Assembly (NCBI RefSeq): GCF_001486505.1
Contig: NZ_LN909066.1
Span: 1,344,452-1,408,451 of the forward strand
Source: Paenibacillus rubinfantis
GTDB taxonomy: Bacteria; Bacillota; Bacilli; Paenibacillales; Paenibacillaceae
DNA: 64,000 nt
Direction: 5' to 3'
The position numbers and the translations under genes are program-made. This document shows, one piece after another, positions 61,165 to 64,000 of the stretch. Every line of letters begins with the position of its first letter. Within the stretch, counting starts at the first letter, position 1. Under the pieces are notes generated by a model. That model was not told the DNA's origin. It saw nothing but the letters and a program-made list of their open reading frames with translations, and did no database searches.

Positions 61165-61734
61165 TTACCCTAACCCTACTGCTTGCTCTTGCTCCGCTCC
61201 CCTGTAGCGGGCTAGTTCTCGGTTCAATTCACCAACCGCCTCATCCAGACGTTCGCGGAGCTGCTCTTCAAGCGCATATCCCCCGTTCTCCAAACGGCTG
61301 ACCCATTGATCCACGGCGAACACCCCGCTGAGAATATGGGTACCGCCCAGCGCGGCAACCACCGGCTTCAGGGCATAATCCACCGCCAGCAAATGGGCGA
61401 TCGTCCCGCCGATGAAGAGCGGCAGTATCACCTTGCCCTGCAGCCCTTTTTGCGGGATCAAGTCCAGGATCGTTTTGAGCGCGCCGGAGTAGGCCGCTTT
61501 GTATACCGGGCTCGCGATGACGACGGCGTCGGCTGCTGCGATCGCAGCGAGCGCCTCCTGGATGGCGGGACTGCCGAAATCAGCTCGCAGCAACTCCTCC
61601 GCCGGGAGTTCTGCCGCCGAAATCCAAGCGAGTTCGTGCCCCGCTTGCTGCAGTTGTTCTTCCACCCGCTGGGTTAATCCGAATAACCGTGATTTGGAGC
61701 TGGGGCTTCCAATGATCAATGCGATTTTTGCCAT
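61165..61734 (-). CDS. NAD(P)H-dependent FMN reductase (SsuE-like)
   Basis: The 189-residue flavodoxin-fold enzyme (IALIIGSPSSKSRLFGLTQ, VVIASPVYKAAYSGALKTIL with the FMN-binding SPVY and the dimer-forming insertion typical of SsuE) supplies reduced FMN to the monooxygenase encoded just upstream, 30 bp away. The two belong to one sulfur-salvage operon. The start ATG 61734 follows GGAGGAGG. Confidence 0.87.
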   Translation of the reverse strand: MAKIALIIGSPSSKSRLFGLTQRVEEQLQQAGHELAWISAAELPAEELLRADFGSPAIQEALAAIAAADAVVIASPVYKAAYSGALKTILDLIPQKGLQGKVILPLFIGGTIAHLLAVDYALKPVVAALGGTHILSGVFAVDQWVSRLENGGYALEEQLRERLDEAVGELNRELARYRGAEQEQAVGLG

Positions 61735-61764
61735 GGTCTCTTCCTCCTCCTCTATGTCAAACTC

Positions 61765-63102
61765 TTATACTTTAGCCACCGCTTGGCGCTCCAACGTATA
61801 CCGGTTCTCCTGAACCGGCAGGCCCAGGTTGCCGCGCAGCGTATCGCTTTCGTATTCGGTCCGGAACAAGCCGCGCTCCTGCAAAATCGGAACAACGAGC
61901 TCCACAAACTCCTCCAATCCGTTCGGAACGGCGGTGGCAATCATGAACCCGTCGGCAGCGCCTCCCTCGAACCAGGCCTGAATCCGGTCCGCCACTTGCA
62001 CCGGCGTGCCGATGAAGCTGCCGCGAGGCGTTGCGGCCTGCAGCGCCACTTGTCGCAGCGTCAGCCCTTTATCCTTGGCGTCTTTTTTGATTTTGTCCGT
62101 GCCGCTTTGGAAGCTGTTTCTGCCTAGGTCCCCAAGTTCCGGGAATGGCTCGTCAAGCGGGTATTGGGAGAAGTCGTGGTGCTCGAAGAAGCGTCCCAAA
62201 TAATCCAAGGCATTCTCGATCGTCACCAGGCTGGCAACCTCTTGGTACTTGCGTTCCGCTTCCTCCGGGGTACGGCCAACGATCGGACTGATCCCCGGAA
62301 AGATCAGAACTTCCTCCGGATTTCGCCCAAACGAAGTGGCACGGGACTTCACGTCTTGATAAAAAGCCTGCGCATCCTCTATCGTCTCATGCCCCGTAAA
62401 CACGGAATCCGCATGCTTTGCCGCGTAATTTTTGCCGACCTCGGACGAGCCTGCTTGGAAGATCACCGGCTGTCCCTGCTTAGAACGGGCGATATTCAGG
62501 GGCCCTTTCACCGAGAAGAACTCCCCGACGTGATTCAGCGTGTGCATTTTGTCCGGATCAAAAAATACCCCCGTCTCCTTATCCCGCACGAAGGCGTCGT
62601 CCTCCCAAGAATCCCACAGGCCGCGGGTTACCTCCAGAAATTCGGTGGCAATCCGGTAACGTTTGTCATGGTCCGGATGCTCCTTCTTCCCATAGTTTAG
62701 CGCGGAGCCTTCCAGGGGGGATGTCACGATGTTCCAGCCTGCACGCCCGCCGCTGATCATGTCTAAGGAGGCGAACTGCCGGGCAACGGTAAACGGCTCG
62801 CTGTACGATGTGGACAACGTCCCAACCAGACCGACATGCTTGCTGACCGCTGCCAAGGCGCTGAGGAGTGTTATGGGCTCAAAGCGATTCAGGAAATGGG
62901 GGATCGATTTCTCCGTGATATATAAGCCGTCCGCAATAAACACCAGATCGAATTTACCGGCCTCCGCCTTTTGCACCCAGCGTTTGTATACGTCGATATT
63001 GATGCTGGCGTCAGGCTGCACATCCGGATGGCGCCACAAGGAGGTTCCTCCTCCGACCCCGTGCAGTAACGCACCCAATTTGAGTTGTTTTGGCTTCGCC
63101 AT
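61765..63102 (-). CDS. FMN-dependent monooxygenase, NtaA/SnaA/YxeK family
   Basis: The 445-residue luciferase-like enzyme has family segments GALLHGVGGGTSLWRHPD, FIADGLYITEKSIPHFLNRF, MISGGRAGWNIVTSPLEGSA, VIFQAGSSEVGKNYAAKHAD and SFIGTPVQVADRIQ. It closely resembles B. subtilis YxeK, which oxidises S-(2-succino)cysteine in cysteine salvage. It needs reduced FMN from the reductase downstream. Neighbouring M20 amidohydrolase and DinB genes support a role in breakdown of S-alkylated cysteines or organosulfur compounds; the exact substrate is inferred. Confidence 0.88.
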   Translation of the reverse strand: MAKPKQLKLGALLHGVGGGTSLWRHPDVQPDASINIDVYKRWVQKAEAGKFDLVFIADGLYITEKSIPHFLNRFEPITLLSALAAVSKHVGLVGTLSTSYSEPFTVARQFASLDMISGGRAGWNIVTSPLEGSALNYGKKEHPDHDKRYRIATEFLEVTRGLWDSWEDDAFVRDKETGVFFDPDKMHTLNHVGEFFSVKGPLNIARSKQGQPVIFQAGSSEVGKNYAAKHADSVFTGHETIEDAQAFYQDVKSRATSFGRNPEEVLIFPGISPIVGRTPEEAERKYQEVASLVTIENALDYLGRFFEHHDFSQYPLDEPFPELGDLGRNSFQSGTDKIKKDAKDKGLTLRQVALQAATPRGSFIGTPVQVADRIQAWFEGGAADGFMIATAVPNGLEEFVELVVPILQERGLFRTEYESDTLRGNLGLPVQENRYTLERQAVAKV

Positions 63103-63159
63103 AATTTCGTTCCTCCTTATCGATTAGGTATCCATTCCTTATTCTCATCCATCCCTTGC

Positions 63160-63627
63160 TCAGGCGATCTCGGCCGCTTGTTTGATTCGATCGATTTGCT
63201 CCAAGTGACGTTGCACGTGGCGGGTAAAGGACTCCACGATATCTGTGAGGGTGACAGTCTCCCCCTTGGCATTCACCCCGGTTTTCTCCAGGTCGGCTGC
63301 ATCCAGACGGCTTAACAGCAAACTGTTATACAGCAGCAAAGCGTGGAAGACCTGCAATACGTCGGCTACGTTGCCCAAGTTCGCATATTGTCCACTGACC
63401 CAGGCATCTTGGTTAAAAGCCGGCAGCCGGACCGTCGTCCCCGCCAGAATATCCCGGATCCGAAAGGAAGTGACGATGCTGTGATCCACCAAGTGGGACA
63501 GCACCTCCAGCACGCTCCAGCTCTCCGGCTTCGACTTCCATGTCGTCTGCTCTTCGCTGAGGCCATCAATGGCCGTAACGAGCTGACCATGCGTATTTAA
63601 AAAAGCTTCAAAATTCACTTTAGTCAT
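63160..63627 (-). CDS. DinB-family protein (putative thiol transferase)
   Basis: The 155-residue four-helix protein has the DinB/YfiT metal-binding pattern: His in EVLSHLVDHSI near residue 50 and the terminal FTRHVQRHLEQID. Some DinB proteins of Bacillota are bacillithiol S-transferases. I start it at ATG 63627 (MTKVNFEAFLNTH) after GGAGAGG; the frame extends further upstream without a site. It lies between the M20 gene and the monooxygenase gene in the same orientation. Confidence 0.8.
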   Translation of the reverse strand: MTKVNFEAFLNTHGQLVTAIDGLSEEQTTWKSKPESWSVLEVLSHLVDHSIVTSFRIRDILAGTTVRLPAFNQDAWVSGQYANLGNVADVLQVFHALLLYNSLLLSRLDAADLEKTGVNAKGETVTLTDIVESFTRHVQRHLEQIDRIKQAAEIA

Positions 63628-63643
63628 GCGATCCAATCCTCTC

Positions 63644-64000
63644 CTATCCCTTAGTCCGACTGTCATTTGAATCCCCAATTGGCTCGTCTGAACGACAATG
63701 CTCATCGAAGTGCGCCGCCTTCCTTCCGGACGTGCTCCCGCTCAAACCTTCCAATGCCCGCTCGGCCAGCTTCGTAAAGAAGCCGATGCTTACCGGAATG
63801 GCCCGCTCGTCAAGATCGAAGGCCGGATGATGCCATTCCTTCGGTCCCCCCGTCCCCATAAAGACGAAGAGGCCGGGAATTTCCCGTTGATACCAGGAAA
63901 AATCCTCTCCTGCGGGCGAAGGAACCGGCGTTACGGCCCGGTACCCCGCCGCCTCCGCTGCGGCTTCCCCGAGCTCTGCCAGCGCCGGATCGTTCAGCAC
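63644..64000 (-). CDS. M20-family amidohydrolase, C-terminal part (cut by window end)
   Basis: About 118 residues of the C-terminus are visible: AGYRAVTPVPSPAGEDFSWY with the metal-ligand Glu-Asp, IPGLFVFMGTGGPKEWHHPAFDLDERA with the metal-binding His, then the terminal helix. These are the end of a two-metal M20D peptidase such as YxeP/YtnL, which deacetylates N-acetyl-cysteine derivatives. The N-terminal part lies beyond base 64000. The tail after residue 100 is polar and extended. Confidence 0.85.
   Translation of the reverse strand: MLNDPALAELGEAAAEAAGYRAVTPVPSPAGEDFSWYQREIPGLFVFMGTGGPKEWHHPAFDLDERAIPVSIGFFTKLAERALEGLSGSTSGRKAAHFDEHCRSDEPIGDSNDSRTKG

Overview
The window looks like a chromosomal segment of a spore-forming, moderately GC-rich Bacillota bacterium, most likely Paenibacillus or a close relative. 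Support comes from CotF-type spore coat proteins, bacillithiol genes (bshB2 with yojF), S-layer-homology (SLH) exported proteins, an AdeR/ald pair, a CIRCE element, cre sites and strong AGGAGG-type ribosome binding sites. I see no rRNA, tRNA, phage, intact insertion sequence or CRISPR array. Both ends cut through genes.

Layout: 1-5 kb holds a glycogen phosphorylase, a repeat-rich intergenic stretch and a secreted phosphodiester glycosidase whose frame is broken by what looks like a sequencing-adapter artefact. 5-13.3 kb is a xylose uptake locus: xylFGH followed upstream by a three-component sensor (membrane-anchored sugar-binding protein, YesM-type kinase, AraC-type response regulator), each operon with a likely cre site. 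13.3-25 kb is mixed: oxidoreductase, SGNH hydrolase, CYTH protein, a chemoreceptor behind an eight-repeat operator, acetyl xylan esterase, SgrR-like regulator, HAD phosphatase, SLH protein. 25-34 kb holds a MATE pump and an alanine/D-alanine block (alr, adeR, ald, ddl, MocR regulator). 34-39 kb has htpG with a perfect CIRCE and a sporulation-type kinase. 39-46 kb is a glycan block (alpha-L-fucosidase, beta-mannosidase, AraC and TetR regulators). 46.5-51.8 kb encodes one giant cell-surface subtilase. 52-54 kb carries a Fur-boxed ferredoxin/flavodoxin reductase-like gene and bacillithiol genes. 54-61 kb has reductases, an MFS pump, a flavoprotein remnant, a chemoreceptor and spore coat genes. 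61-64 kb is a sulfur-salvage cluster (FMN reductase, YxeK-like monooxygenase, DinB protein, M20 deacylase).

The most unusual signal is in the intergenic DNA. Four places (2786-2966, 3210-3389, 18143-18323, 60949-61128) carry the same composite element: exactly four 26-bp quasi-palindromes in a fixed order, spaced 51-52 bp apart. A fifth place (31457-31637) has four palindromes of unrelated sequence with exactly the same number and the same 52-bp period. Two unrelated families sharing a 4 x 52 bp architecture suggests a constraint on spacing (about five DNA helical turns) and is, to my knowledge, not a described element. A further dispersed family has 17-bp terminal inverted repeats (13346-13430, 39675-39746).
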